Part shown: positions 44,617 through 53,965 of the stretch, piece after piece
Layout: each line of letters opens with the position of its first letter
Position numbering within the stretch: position 1 is the first letter of the stretch
Assembly (NCBI RefSeq): GCF_027482425.1
Contig: NZ_JAIXWA010000041.1
Location: forward strand, 62,001 to 126,000
Origin: Flavobacterium sp.
GTDB lineage: Bacteria; Bacteroidota; Bacteroidia; Flavobacteriales; Flavobacteriaceae
Direction of reading: 5' to 3'
DNA length: 64,000 bases
The notes under the pieces: generated by a model
Databases searched by the model: none
Told to the model about the DNA's origin: nothing
What the model saw: only the letters and a program-made list of their open reading frames with translations
Position numbers and translations under genes: made by a program

Positions 44617-45893
44617 AAAAACCATTCAACTTCGGCTCGATTTCGTTTTATGTACTGCTACTATGGGGTTGCTTACTGCCACCGCTTTGGGGACAGCCCC
44701 TTACAAAACGCGTATTGTTTTTAGGGAATAGTTATACCAACACCAACAATTTACCTGGATTGATTGCAAGTGCAGCCCAATCGACCAATGATGTTTTGAT
44801 CCATGAGAGCCACACCCCTGGCGGCTTTCGTTTATCGGATCATGCGGTCAATACTACTTCGCTGGCTAAAATTGCACAAGGTACTTGGGATTTTGTAGTG
44901 TTGCAAGAACAGAGTCAGCTTCCCTCCTTTCCCATCAACCAAGTCAATGCGCTGGTGTTCCCGTATGCAGAAGATTTAAACACCTTGATTACCACCCAAA
45001 ATCCGTGTGCGGAAACCGTATTTTATATGACCTGGGGCCGGCAAAATGGTGACAGTCAAAACTGTGCGGCCCACCCACCCGTGTGCACGTATACCGGCAT
45101 GGACGACTTGTTGCGGGAGCGTTATATGACTATGGCAACAAATGAAGCGGCTATCGTATCGCCTGTGGGAGCGGTGTGGCGTTACCTTCGCACGAATCAT
45201 CCGAACCTCAACTTGTATAGTGCTGATGGGAGTCATCCCTCATTGTTAGGGTCGTATGCTGCGGCGTGTACTTTTTATACCACCCTTTTTCGAAAGGACC
45301 CAACGCTAATCAGTTTTGAATCGACCCTTTCGGCAACCGATGCGCAACTCATTAAACAGGCGGTAAAAACGGTTGTTTACAATCAGTTTCCCACTTGGTT
45401 TATTGGGACTTATGACCCGGTGGCTGCTTTTACCTACACGAATCCAACGGGAACGAGTGTTCAATTTTTCAATCAATCGATGGGCGCAACGAGTTACCTC
45501 TGGGATTTTGGGGATGGCACGACAGCAACTACGGCGCAACCCACGCACACCTATGCCCAAAATGGAATGTACACGGTTACGTTAACAGTAACACATTGCG
45601 GCATCACTTCTGTCTTGCAACAAGTGATTAATACTGCGGTATTGCATATTTCGCCCCCGAATCCTTCGCAAAATGGGGTGAATGTGAGTCCGAATCCCGT
45701 CACTACCACCTTAACCCTTCAAAGTAATGCATTGATTGAGCACGTGAAGATATACGACGCGTCGGGACGATTGGTGCAAACATTGAACGGAAATGTAACT
45801 TCGGTGGATTTTTCATCTTTGGTCCCGGGCCTGTATTGGCTTTCCGTTGAAACATCGGAAGGAAGTCGTACACAAAAAGTTATCAAATCATGA
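44613..45893 (+). CDS. Secreted SGNH-like hydrolase with PKD and T9SS type A domain
   Basis: 426 residues. A signal peptide (1-28, ending PLWGQ) precedes an SGNH-type domain (about 31-260). Ser40 is in the GNSYT block I motif, and Asp205 and His208 in DGSHPS form the block V dyad. A PKD-like domain follows (about 265-345, LWDFGDGTTATTAQPTHTYAQNG). The C-terminal 70 residues are a type A sorting domain (VNVSPNPVTTTLTLQ, VKIYDASGRLVQ). It should be exported through T9SS. Substrate unknown. Its stop overlaps the cupin start (ATGA). Confidence 0.8.
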   Translation: MKKPFNFGSISFYVLLLWGCLLPPLWGQPLTKRVLFLGNSYTNTNNLPGLIASAAQSTNDVLIHESHTPGGFRLSDHAVNTTSLAKIAQGTWDFVVLQEQSQLPSFPINQVNALVFPYAEDLNTLITTQNPCAETVFYMTWGRQNGDSQNCAAHPPVCTYTGMDDLLRERYMTMATNEAAIVSPVGAVWRYLRTNHPNLNLYSADGSHPSLLGSYAAACTFYTTLFRKDPTLISFESTLSATDAQLIKQAVKTVVYNQFPTWFIGTYDPVAAFTYTNPTGTSVQFFNQSMGATSYLWDFGDGTTATTAQPTHTYAQNGMYTVTLTVTHCGITSVLQQVINTAVLHISPPNPSQNGVNVSPNPVTTTLTLQSNALIEHVKIYDASGRLVQTLNGNVTSVDFSSLVPGLYWLSVETSEGSRTQKVIKS

Positions 45894-46252
45894 AAAAATA
45901 TCACATTCAAACGGCGCCTTTTGTGGTTCCCACGACTGATGGTAAGTTAATCGAAGAACATCACGGCCGTGTGGCGACGCAAAACGAAGCGATTTCAATT
46001 GCCCATATGATTGCGCCGCCGCATTGGAGTGAACCTTTTCAAACGCCTGAATTTGAGGAATACACTTATATTATTTCAGGGAAAAAGCAATTCATTATTG
46101 AAGGTGAAACGATTGTTTTAGAAGCGGGTCAATCCCTTCGCATAGCCGAAAACACGCGGGTTCAATACTCCAATCCGTTTGACGAACCCTGCGAATATAT
46201 TTCGGTATGTCGCCCGGCTTTTGATTTTTCCAAAGTTCATCGGGAGGAGTAA
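45890..46252 (+). CDS. Cupin-domain protein
   Basis: 120 residues, one small cupin barrel with HWSEPFQTPEFEEYTYIISGKKQFIIEGETIVLEAGQSLRI, where the first motif keeps H and E but is somewhat degenerate. Cytosolic. Metal-dependent enzyme or sensor; too generic to name. Translationally coupled to the SGNH gene (ATGA overlap). Confidence 0.75.
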   Translation: MKKYHIQTAPFVVPTTDGKLIEEHHGRVATQNEAISIAHMIAPPHWSEPFQTPEFEEYTYIISGKKQFIIEGETIVLEAGQSLRIAENTRVQYSNPFDEPCEYISVCRPAFDFSKVHREE

Positions 46253-46389
46253 CGGGCGTGTTTTGCGCGAGGGGTGGCAACGGAAATCCTTGGCGGAGGC
46301 ACGGAGCCAAGATTGCAGTGAACGACCCGACCCCGACTGGGATTTTAATGAGAAAGCAAAATGGGATTCGGGGACGCGCCCTATAAACA
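46253..46389. ncRNA. GC-rich structured intergenic element
   Basis: Fills the whole gap between the cupin and kmo stop codons. The ends pair: GGGCGTG (46254-46260) with CGCGCCC (46375-46381), one G-U pair. Inside, CTTGGC (46289-46294) pairs with GCCAAG (46306-46311). It is much richer in G and C than other intergenic DNA here. It resembles dispersed structured repeats seen in flavobacterial genomes and may correspond to a Flavobacteria-specific RNA motif such as Flavo-1. An RNA-family scan would settle this; strand is not determined. Confidence 0.4.
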
Positions 46390-47736
46390 TTAACCGTTTT
46401 GCAATAAGGAAATAATTTTGGTTTCCACTTCGGGGCTATTCCATTTTTGTGCGATATCGGGCATTTGCATGACTTGCTCCATGATGGCATTTTGGTAGTC
46501 GCCAATAGCCAAGGCTTCGGCATAGGGTTGCAAGCTAAAGGTCACACGACTGTAAAGGGGCATCCACAAATCGGGATGTTTGTCGGCGAACCATTTTTCG
46601 ATTTTTTTCTGCAATAAAAACTGGGCATCGGCGGTTTTGGCGCTCATTTCCTCAAAGTTTCTACGGGAGAGTTCGGCGATCGCATCGGCATTGGGTTTTC
46701 GGGATTTTTCGTAGGCTCTAAAAATCGCATTCCAATCGTCGCCGTAGTGCTCGATCATTTGGTTGAGGAGCGTAATGTCTTCGAAACCGGCGTTCATGCC
46801 GTGGCCGTAAAAAGGAACAATGGCGTGGGCTGAGTCGCCAATAAGGGCCACTTTATCTTCGAAGGTCCACGGATAACACTTCATAATGGCCAAATAACTC
46901 GTAGGGTTTTTATAGAAATCACTCACCAAATCGGGAATGACGGCGGCGGTATCGGGGAAATATTCGGCAAAGAAATTCACCAGAGACGTTTCGTCTTTCA
47001 ACTGTTCGAACGAGTTTTCGCCTTCAAACGGCATGAAGAGTGTACAGGTGAAACTTCCATCGAGGTTGGCCAATGCCATGAGCATGAAATGACCGCGGGG
47101 CCAAATGTGTAAGGAATTTTTGTCAATTTTGTGCGTCCCGTCGGGATTGGCGGGAATATGGAGTTCTTTGTAGCCAATTTTCATGAACTCTTGGGAGTAA
47201 TCAAACATACTTTGGCGTTGCATGCGGTGGCGAATACGCGAAAAAGCCCCATCGGCACCGAAAACTTTATCGTATTTTAAATCGGTCCAAGCGCCTTTTT
47301 CGGTGGGTCCCATGTGCAAGGTTGCCTCGGCCAGGGTCACATCCCAAATACGGTGTTCAAAGAAGAATTCTACACCTGCTTCTTCGGCCAAATCAATCAT
47401 TTTTCGGTTGAGAACGCCACGGGATAACGAGAAAATGGCTTCGCCTTCTTTGCCGTAGTATTGGTAGTTTAACTGTCCGTCTTTCAAGTGAATGGCGCGT
47501 TTGTCAACGGGAATTCCAATACTGCGAATCGCATCGTCCAATCCAATATCTGCCAACGTCTTCCAACCGCGATCGGACATCACCAGGTTGATGGAGCGTC
47601 CTGAGAATTCAACCGTACGAATGTCGGCACTACGGTCGTAAACGTGTACAATATGGCCTTGCTTTTTGAGATAAATCGCCAGGAGTGTCCCGACTAATCC
47701 GGAACCCACCACGGCAATTCGTTGTGGCGTTTGCAT
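46390..47736 (-). CDS. kmo: Kynurenine 3-monooxygenase
   Basis: 448 residues from ATG 47736; the in-frame TTG 24 bases upstream is not needed. The FAD-dependent enzyme hydroxylates L-kynurenine in tryptophan degradation. The FAD GxGxxG motif lies at the N-terminus (IAVVGSGLVGTLLA), and VALIGDSAHAIVPFYGHGMNAGFEDI is the second flavin/NADPH motif. R/F/Y residues for kynurenine binding are likely in QRQSMFDYSQEF. It is far (about 6 kb) from kynureninase, with the photolyase operon between. Confidence 0.93.
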   Translation of the reverse strand: MQTPQRIAVVGSGLVGTLLAIYLKKQGHIVHVYDRSADIRTVEFSGRSINLVMSDRGWKTLADIGLDDAIRSIGIPVDKRAIHLKDGQLNYQYYGKEGEAIFSLSRGVLNRKMIDLAEEAGVEFFFEHRIWDVTLAEATLHMGPTEKGAWTDLKYDKVFGADGAFSRIRHRMQRQSMFDYSQEFMKIGYKELHIPANPDGTHKIDKNSLHIWPRGHFMLMALANLDGSFTCTLFMPFEGENSFEQLKDETSLVNFFAEYFPDTAAVIPDLVSDFYKNPTSYLAIMKCYPWTFEDKVALIGDSAHAIVPFYGHGMNAGFEDITLLNQMIEHYGDDWNAIFRAYEKSRKPNADAIAELSRRNFEEMSAKTADAQFLLQKKIEKWFADKHPDLWMPLYSRVTFSLQPYAEALAIGDYQNAIMEQVMQMPDIAQKWNSPEVETKIISLLQNG

Positions 47737-47859
47737 GGTATTGGTAAAAATGTTAGACAAAAATACTTAATAATATCCGAACGTTACCGTAACAGAAGTG
47801 CAAAATTACAGCAAAACTTAAAATTTGTTTAAACTTTTTAATATTTCATTAAACAAATT

Positions 47860-47867
47860 TATCTTTG
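47860..47867 (+). promoter_or_regulatory. -7 box TATCTTTG for the photolyase operon
   Basis: Exact TAnnTTTG 12 bases before ATG 47880. Its TTG is the false start of the longer reading frame beginning at 47865. Confidence 0.55.
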
Positions 47868-47879
47868 AAGAAAAAAGCA

Positions 47880-48527
47880 ATGAAAGTCTTTACCTCTTCG
47901 AACCTTGCCGCCTTATCAAAAGTAGAACGTTTAAACCTTGTCAACAGTTGCACCGGCTACAAGTCGGCTAACTTGATCGGCACCCTTTCGCCAGAGGGGC
48001 ATGAGAATGTAGCAGTATTTTCGAGCATTACACATTTGGGTAGTGACCCCGCAATGTTGGGATTTATCGTACGTCCCACTTCGGTGCCACGTCATACCTA
48101 TCAAAATATCAAAGGAACCGGGTTCTTTACGGTAAATCATATTACGGTGGAGCAAATGGAAGCGGCGCACCAAACCTCGGCGGCCTATGATCATGGGGTT
48201 TCGGAGTTTGACATGACGGGATTGACGCCAACGTACCGCGAGGGCATTGCAGTACCTTTTGTGACGGGGTCGCCTGTGCAATTACTTTGCCGCTATTTGA
48301 ATGAATATCCGATCCATGAAAACAACACTATACATGTCATTGCGGCGATTGAAGCCATTTATGTTGAGGACAATTTAGTCACGCCCGACGGCTGGTTGCA
48401 ATTGGACCGCGGAGATGTCGTGGCAATTAATGGTTTGGATGGCTATGCCCGTCCTAGCCTACAAGACCGATTTGATTATGCCCGTCCGAAAACCCCGTTA
48501 AAATCGCTTCGCCCCCATGCCTCATAA
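47880..48527 (+). CDS. Flavin reductase-like (FMN-binding) family protein
   Basis: 215 residues from ATG 47880. It matches the flavin-reductase split-barrel family that binds FMN and reduces it with NAD(P)H, or uses bound FMN directly: [33 protein letters not shown] and [17 protein letters not shown] carry the flavin-binding pattern. It overlaps a 47-residue DUF2256 gene by 11 bases and precedes two photolyase genes, suggesting that it supplies reduced flavin or is part of the same light/DNA-repair response. Substrate not proven. Confidence 0.8.
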   Translation: MKVFTSSNLAALSKVERLNLVNSCTGYKSANLIGTLSPEGHENVAVFSSITHLGSDPAMLGFIVRPTSVPRHTYQNIKGTGFFTVNHITVEQMEAAHQTSAAYDHGVSEFDMTGLTPTYREGIAVPFVTGSPVQLLCRYLNEYPIHENNTIHVIAAIEAIYVEDNLVTPDGWLQLDRGDVVAINGLDGYARPSLQDRFDYARPKTPLKSLRPHAS

Positions 48528-48660
48528 AAAAACCTTTTTACCCCAAAAAATATGTTTGGTTTGCGGACTCCCCTTTTCTTGGCGCAAAAAATGGGAAAAG
48601 AATTGGGAGTCCGTTAAATTTTGCAGTGACCGTTGCCGAAAAAATAAAAACACCCTATGA
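48517..48660 (+). CDS. DUF2256 zinc-finger-like small protein
   Basis: 47 residues, too short for many gene finders. The Cys pattern is C-x2-C near the start ([16 protein letters not shown]) and C-x3-C near the end (FCSDRCR), typical of DUF2256. Function unknown; the family is often next to photolyases. It overlaps the flavin reductase by 11 bases and the cryptochrome gene by 4 (ATGA). Confidence 0.85.
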   Translation: MPHKKTFLPQKICLVCGLPFSWRKKWEKNWESVKFCSDRCRKNKNTL

Positions 48661-49934
48661 AACATCTCGTTTGGTTTCGAAATGACCTTCGTACCGAAGA
48701 TCAATATGCGTTGTGGAAAGCCACAAAACACGCCGAAAAAGTGATCGGCGTATATTGTTTTGACCCTCGGCATTTTGCCATGACAACCTATGGATTCCCT
48801 AAAACGGGTGCGCATCGCGCTCAATTTTTATGGGATAGTGTTCATGAATTAAAACGCAATTTGGAAGCCTTGAACATTCCGCTTTGGGTGATTTATGGCG
48901 AACCCGAAATGGTGATTCCTGAGTTGGCGAAAACCCAAGGCATTACAAGCCTTTTCACTACGCATGAATGGACCTCGGAGGAACGAAAAGTGACTGAGGC
49001 ACTCAAAGTTCAATTGCCCGGGATTGCATTCCACGAACTTCAAGACGGCTTTTTGTTTCATCCCGAAGACATTCCGTATACCTCGGCAAAAGAAGTTCCC
49101 GAAATCTTCACCGAGTTTCGTAAGAAATGTGAAAAGCTTTCAAAAATACGGGCGTTGGTCGAACCCAAAGCGATGCCGAAATCGAATTATGAAGAAACGC
49201 CTGAAATTCCCACTTTAGTCTCGTGTGGAATTACACCACAATCGCCTGATAAGCGCACGGCATTCCCGTTTAAAGGAGGAGAAAACAAGGCGTTGGCGCG
49301 CTTGGAAGATTACTTTTTTACTACCGAAAATTTATCCCAATACAAACAAACCCGCAACGGATTACTTGGCCCCGATTACAGTTCGAAGTTCTCTCCTTGG
49401 CTTGCCCACGGCTGCATATCGCCCCGAAAAATCTACTGGGAAGTACAACAATATGAGGCGGAAGTTTGCAAAAATGAAGATACCTATTGGTTGATTTTTG
49501 AATTGATTTGGCGTGATTATTTTCGGTATATTTCCCAAAAACATGGCAATAAAATCTTTCAATTGAACGGTATTGTCAAACAAAAATACGAGTGGGAACT
49601 TAATGCCCGAAAGTTTGAAAAGTGGACGCAAGGTAAAACCCCCGAGCCTTTTGTGAATGCCAATATGAAAGAATTGGCGGCCACCGGATTCATGAGCAAT
49701 CGCGGGCGTCAAAATGTGGCGAGTTTTTGGGCCAAAGAATGGGAACAGGATTGGCGTGCGGGTGCGGCTTGGTTTGAATCGCTATTGATTGACTACGATG
49801 TACATTCCAATTATGGGAATTGGTTGTATAATTCGGGCGTAGGCAACGACCCCCGCGACCGGAAGTTTAATATTCGCCGACAAGCGGAAATGTATGACTC
49901 GAAAAACGAATACCAAAATTTATGGAATACGTAA
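48657..49934 (+). CDS. Cryptochrome DASH-type photolyase
   Basis: 425 residues. N-terminal alpha/beta photolyase domain begins [20 protein letters not shown]; the FAD domain contains [39 protein letters not shown] and [24 protein letters not shown], which are typical of the DASH group. Such enzymes repair cyclobutane dimers in single-stranded or loop DNA using light, with FAD and MTHF. Coupled to DUF2256 by ATGA and overlapping the following photolyase by 13 bases. Confidence 0.9.
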   Translation: MKHLVWFRNDLRTEDQYALWKATKHAEKVIGVYCFDPRHFAMTTYGFPKTGAHRAQFLWDSVHELKRNLEALNIPLWVIYGEPEMVIPELAKTQGITSLFTTHEWTSEERKVTEALKVQLPGIAFHELQDGFLFHPEDIPYTSAKEVPEIFTEFRKKCEKLSKIRALVEPKAMPKSNYEETPEIPTLVSCGITPQSPDKRTAFPFKGGENKALARLEDYFFTTENLSQYKQTRNGLLGPDYSSKFSPWLAHGCISPRKIYWEVQQYEAEVCKNEDTYWLIFELIWRDYFRYISQKHGNKIFQLNGIVKQKYEWELNARKFEKWTQGKTPEPFVNANMKELAATGFMSNRGRQNVASFWAKEWEQDWRAGAAWFESLLIDYDVHSNYGNWLYNSGVGNDPRDRKFNIRRQAEMYDSKNEYQNLWNT

Positions 49935-51460
49935 CCTTACGCTTGATTTTGGGTGACCAATTGAATCGTCAGCATTCGTGGTTTGATTCAAAGGACGACA
50001 CTATTTTGTATATGATGGCCGAAATGCGTCAAGAAACCGATTATGTGAAGCATCATATACAAAAGGTAACGGGATTCTTTTTAGCGATGCGAGATTTTGC
50101 TCAAGAACTCCAAAACCAAGGACATCAGGTGCATTACATCCGGATTACAGATTTACTCGCTACAAAAAGTCTGCCTGAGATTCTCCAACATTGTATCGCC
50201 ACTTACGCCATCCAAAATTTTGAATACCAACTCCCCGATGAATACCGTTTGGATGTGCAATTGCGAACCTTTTGTAAAAGCTTATCCATAACACATCAAG
50301 TAGTTGACACCGAACATTTTTACACGACTCGTGAGGAATTGGGACAGTTTTTTACCGGTAAAAAGCAATTCTTGATGGAGAATTTCTACCGTATGATGCG
50401 GAAGAAACATCAGGTGTTAATGGTGGGGAACGACCCCTTGGGCAACCAATGGAACTTTGATCACGACAACCGTTTGAAATTCAAAAATCAAGTGCCTGTG
50501 CCTCCTATGGCGGTTTTCCCGAAAGATGTCACAGCACTTCTCAACGAACTTGAGCAAGCCGAAGTGCAAACATTTGGTGACATTGAACCCAAGTGCTTTG
50601 CTTGGCCGATCAATCGAAAAGAAGCTTTAATGCAACTGAACTATTTCTGTGAACACTTGCTGCCGCATTTTGGCGATTACGAAGATGCGATGCATACCGA
50701 ACAGGCGTTTCTTTTCCATTCGCGCTTATCGTTTGTGATGAATACAAAAATGGTAAGTCCGAAGGAAGTGGTTGATTGTGTGGTGCGGCATTATTATGCA
50801 AATCAAGAGACCATTACTTTGTCCCAAGTAGAAGGATTTGTTCGGCAAATATTGGGCTGGCGTGAATATGTTCGTGGAATCTATTGGCACCACATGCCCG
50901 ATTACGCGCAACGCAATGCCTTGGATAATACTTATCCGTTGCCTGAAATGTATTGGACTGGAAAAACCAAAATGAATTGCATGCAACAGGCGTTGGGGTT
51001 GAGTTTGCAAAACGCCTATGCGCATCACATTCAGCGGTTGATGGTCATTGGTAATTTTTCCTTACTTACTCAACGGCATCCCGATGCGGTCGATGCGTGG
51101 TATTTGGGTGTCTATATGGATGCGATTGAATGGGTTGAACTTCCCAATACGCGCGGCATGAGTCAGTATGCCGATGGCGGAATTTTGGCCACCAAACCCT
51201 ATGTTTCTTCGGGGAGTTATATTCAAAAAATGAGCAATTATTGCACGGGTTGTCATTACGATGTTAAATCCCGTACGGGCGACCAATCGTGTCCGTTCAA
51301 CAGTTTGTATTGGAATTTTTTGGATGATAAAAAAGCCTATTTTGCCAAGAACCAACGCATGGCCATGATGCTGAATTTGCTGGGGAAAATCCAACCCGAA
51401 GCATTGTATGCGATGAAAAAAAGGGCTTCCGAAATTATCGAAAACCCAGACCTATTTTGA
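49922..51460 (+). CDS. FeS-containing bacterial (6-4) photolyase-like protein (PhrB type)
   Basis: 512 residues of the FeS-BCP cryptochrome/photolyase group (LRLILGDQLNRQHSWF at the N-terminus). Four cysteines expected to bind a [4Fe-4S] cluster are at 353 (MNCMQQ), 441 and 444 (NYCTGCHYD) and 457 (QSCPF). Their spacing is identical to the cysteines 350, 438, 441 and 454 of Agrobacterium PhrB as I recall them. PhrB repairs (6-4) photoproducts with light. It ends the flavin reductase-DUF2256-CryDASH-PhrB operon. Confidence 0.88.
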   Translation: MEYVTLRLILGDQLNRQHSWFDSKDDTILYMMAEMRQETDYVKHHIQKVTGFFLAMRDFAQELQNQGHQVHYIRITDLLATKSLPEILQHCIATYAIQNFEYQLPDEYRLDVQLRTFCKSLSITHQVVDTEHFYTTREELGQFFTGKKQFLMENFYRMMRKKHQVLMVGNDPLGNQWNFDHDNRLKFKNQVPVPPMAVFPKDVTALLNELEQAEVQTFGDIEPKCFAWPINRKEALMQLNYFCEHLLPHFGDYEDAMHTEQAFLFHSRLSFVMNTKMVSPKEVVDCVVRHYYANQETITLSQVEGFVRQILGWREYVRGIYWHHMPDYAQRNALDNTYPLPEMYWTGKTKMNCMQQALGLSLQNAYAHHIQRLMVIGNFSLLTQRHPDAVDAWYLGVYMDAIEWVELPNTRGMSQYADGGILATKPYVSSGSYIQKMSNYCTGCHYDVKSRTGDQSCPFNSLYWNFLDDKKAYFAKNQRMAMMLNLLGKIQPEALYAMKKRASEIIENPDLF

Positions 51461-51490
51461 TATTAGAAATTACAAATTATAAATGTTGAA

Positions 51491-53881
51491 TTAGTGGGCT
51501 TTGGGTTTTAATACCAATAACGTTGACGTTTCTTCAATTTCTTTACGGTTTAACTTCATTTTTCGGAAATGGCCTTTGACAAAAAGTTCGGCTTGGTCAT
51601 TGTAATGCGGACTCGAGCGCACCCCTGATTGTCCCGTGGGTAATATACTCACACTATTTTCCACATCCGAGAAATCGATAATTCGACGGGTTGAGGGTCC
51701 GCCGCCTACGTTGTACTTCCCGTCTTCGGTCAAATAAAACAATAAATTATTGATGACTTCATTCCCACCGGGGACCTCAAAGGTTCCTACATTAAAAAGG
51801 GGACGTAAAGCCGCTACTTTACCCAAAGGATGCTGGAGCTCTAGTGTATGTACTTTACCCCAACGCCAATGGGTGTAGTCAGAGCCTAATTGATTTTCAA
51901 GCGCTTTAATTGCTTCATGAAACGAACGGTTCATTATTTGATCACGGGTTTCTTTACTGCCTTGAGTGTTCACATTATCCCACCATGGTGAATTGGGATT
52001 GACACTTTGCCCCGCGATCATTTGTTTTAACATGTGGGTCCCTAAAAACAACGAAAATCGTTCTTCCCCCAATTCGTCTTGAAACGTATTTTTTAGATAA
52101 CAATACAGCCATTTGTTGTAAATCGTAGGTGCGATATCATACACGGCATGGGTTCCTTCCCAGAGTTGGAGGATTTCCAGCGCACTTTTTTCAGTGGGCG
52201 TTAATCCGACTTTAGGAATACTTTGCATCCAATTTTTTACCAAATCGGGATAAATTACCGACGTATGGTCGTTAATCATGCGTTCCACATCGGCGCGTTG
52301 CCAATTGCTTTTGGTTTCAAGTAACGACTGAATGCGTTTCGCACGATCTTGGGGCAAATAATACCCGGGATACAAATAACCGTTGATGGGTTCGGGTTGG
52401 TTATTAGCCGAATACAGATAATGCCAATCGGGATTGATGGCAAAGGGATTTTCTTCAAAAGGCAAAAAGGTCCGTTGGTCGTCTTTACCATTCGTTCCAT
52501 CCAAAATAAAGTTGGGATTTACCCCTTCGGGCATGCGATACAATTTCCCCGACGTAATCCAAGCAATATTGTTTTTGGCATCGCCATACATGACATTCAA
52601 ACCGGGGGCGTGGACGAGACCTACCTTTTGATAAAAATCATCCAAATTTTTGGCATGACTCAACCCATAGACCGCTTCCAAAATACGATTGGCGTGTTGG
52701 GTATAAATCCACGACATGGTCACTGGATTTTTGGCATTCAATCCTTTCAACAATCCATTCATCACGGGTCCATGGGAGGTAGATTTGATGGTTAATGCAA
52801 CATCGGCAGTGTCTTTTACTTTGATGGTTTTGGTGCGCACCGAATAATTGGCATAGCCCGTTGCGGTTTTGTATTGATTGGCATTTTGCGGATGATTTTC
52901 CTCTTGGAAAAAGTCCAAATCATCATTTTCAAACATGGTCAATCCATACGCATAATCGCGGTTATGACCGAGTAACGGAAAAGGGGTTCCGGCCAAATAG
53001 TAGCCATACATTTCGTATCCTGGACAGGAAATATGGGCTTCGTACCAAGTGCCTGGTTGGGAGAACATGATGTGGGGGTCATTGGCAAAAATAACCTTGT
53101 TGTTCTTGGTTTTTTCGGCACCGATTACCCAGCTGTTGCTTCCGATAAAGGGAGGTACAGGCGATTGCTGGAGGAGTTCAGTGATTGATTTTGAAATTAC
53201 AGCATAATCGTTGGCTTTGCCTTTATACGATTTCAAACGGGTTTTGGCTAAGGCACCGTCCAACCCAAAATCGCCTAAATAATGCATGCCCCATTCGTCA
53301 CGGATTTCCGTCAGTAACGGGTCGGTTTTTTGGGCCATGGCAAAACTGAAGGACATGAAGCCAAAAATGTTGTACATGTCTTTGAGGGTAAACGGTGTCT
53401 TTTCCACGCCGATTAAATCAAATTCAACAGGTGTTTTCCCTTCCTCCATATAGTGATTGACACCATCGATATAGGCTTGGGCCAACAGGTAGGCTTCTGA
53501 ATTTTTATCTAAAGCAGCTACGGCTTGGGCTGAATTTTCATCGATTCCAATCCCTGCAAAGAACTTGTCGTTTTCTAAGGCTTTCGCCCCAAACAACTCC
53601 GACAGGCGACCGGGAGCAATACGACGCATCAACTCCATTTGCCACAAGCGATCTTGGGCATGCACGTAACCGAGCGCCCGTAATGCATCTTTCTGATTTT
53701 GGGCATAAATATGAGGCACACCGTAGTCATCAAAATAGACTTTGGTTTCGGTTGACAACCCGGCCAGTGTTTGTTCGCCTTCGTATTGGGGTGCTTTAGT
53801 TTGGAAATAAATATAAATTCCAAGGCTAATAGCCAAGACAATGGACAATGCAACCAGTACAATTTTTTTGACTATTTTCAT
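51491..53881 (-). CDS. Penicillin acylase family protein
   Basis: 796 residues, an Ntn hydrolase. An N-terminal signal or anchor (7-27, IVLVALSIVLAISLGIYIYF) is followed by the alpha chain and then GSNSWV, where Ser248 is the predicted new N-terminal nucleophile after autocleavage. NDPHIMF and LLGHNRDYAYGLT belong to the active site. Family members deacylate penicillins, acyl-homoserine lactones or other acylated amines; the natural substrate here is unknown. Periplasmic. Monocistronic. Confidence 0.88.
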   Translation of the reverse strand: MKIVKKIVLVALSIVLAISLGIYIYFQTKAPQYEGEQTLAGLSTETKVYFDDYGVPHIYAQNQKDALRALGYVHAQDRLWQMELMRRIAPGRLSELFGAKALENDKFFAGIGIDENSAQAVAALDKNSEAYLLAQAYIDGVNHYMEEGKTPVEFDLIGVEKTPFTLKDMYNIFGFMSFSFAMAQKTDPLLTEIRDEWGMHYLGDFGLDGALAKTRLKSYKGKANDYAVISKSITELLQQSPVPPFIGSNSWVIGAEKTKNNKVIFANDPHIMFSQPGTWYEAHISCPGYEMYGYYLAGTPFPLLGHNRDYAYGLTMFENDDLDFFQEENHPQNANQYKTATGYANYSVRTKTIKVKDTADVALTIKSTSHGPVMNGLLKGLNAKNPVTMSWIYTQHANRILEAVYGLSHAKNLDDFYQKVGLVHAPGLNVMYGDAKNNIAWITSGKLYRMPEGVNPNFILDGTNGKDDQRTFLPFEENPFAINPDWHYLYSANNQPEPINGYLYPGYYLPQDRAKRIQSLLETKSNWQRADVERMINDHTSVIYPDLVKNWMQSIPKVGLTPTEKSALEILQLWEGTHAVYDIAPTIYNKWLYCYLKNTFQDELGEERFSLFLGTHMLKQMIAGQSVNPNSPWWDNVNTQGSKETRDQIMNRSFHEAIKALENQLGSDYTHWRWGKVHTLELQHPLGKVAALRPLFNVGTFEVPGGNEVINNLLFYLTEDGKYNVGGGPSTRRIIDFSDVENSVSILPTGQSGVRSSPHYNDQAELFVKGHFRKMKLNRKEIEETSTLLVLKPKAH

Positions 53882-53940
53882 GATAAAAAAGTAAGATAAA
53901 CTTTAGTCGTCGGGTATGATGATTTGTTTCAACATAAAAA

Positions 53941-53959
53941 AAGCCTTGCAGTAAGGCTT
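53941..53959 (-). terminator. Terminator after kynureninase
   Basis: Stem AAGCCTT/AAGGCTT with loop gcagt. On the minus strand a T run follows (53940-53936). It separates kynU from the penicillin acylase gene. Confidence 0.8.
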
Positions 53960-53965
53960 TCGAAT

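Noticed and set aside
45890-46252. Cupin as 3-hydroxyanthranilate dioxygenase
   Set aside because: It is too short and lacks that enzyme's N-terminal sequence pattern; closeness to kmo alone is not enough.
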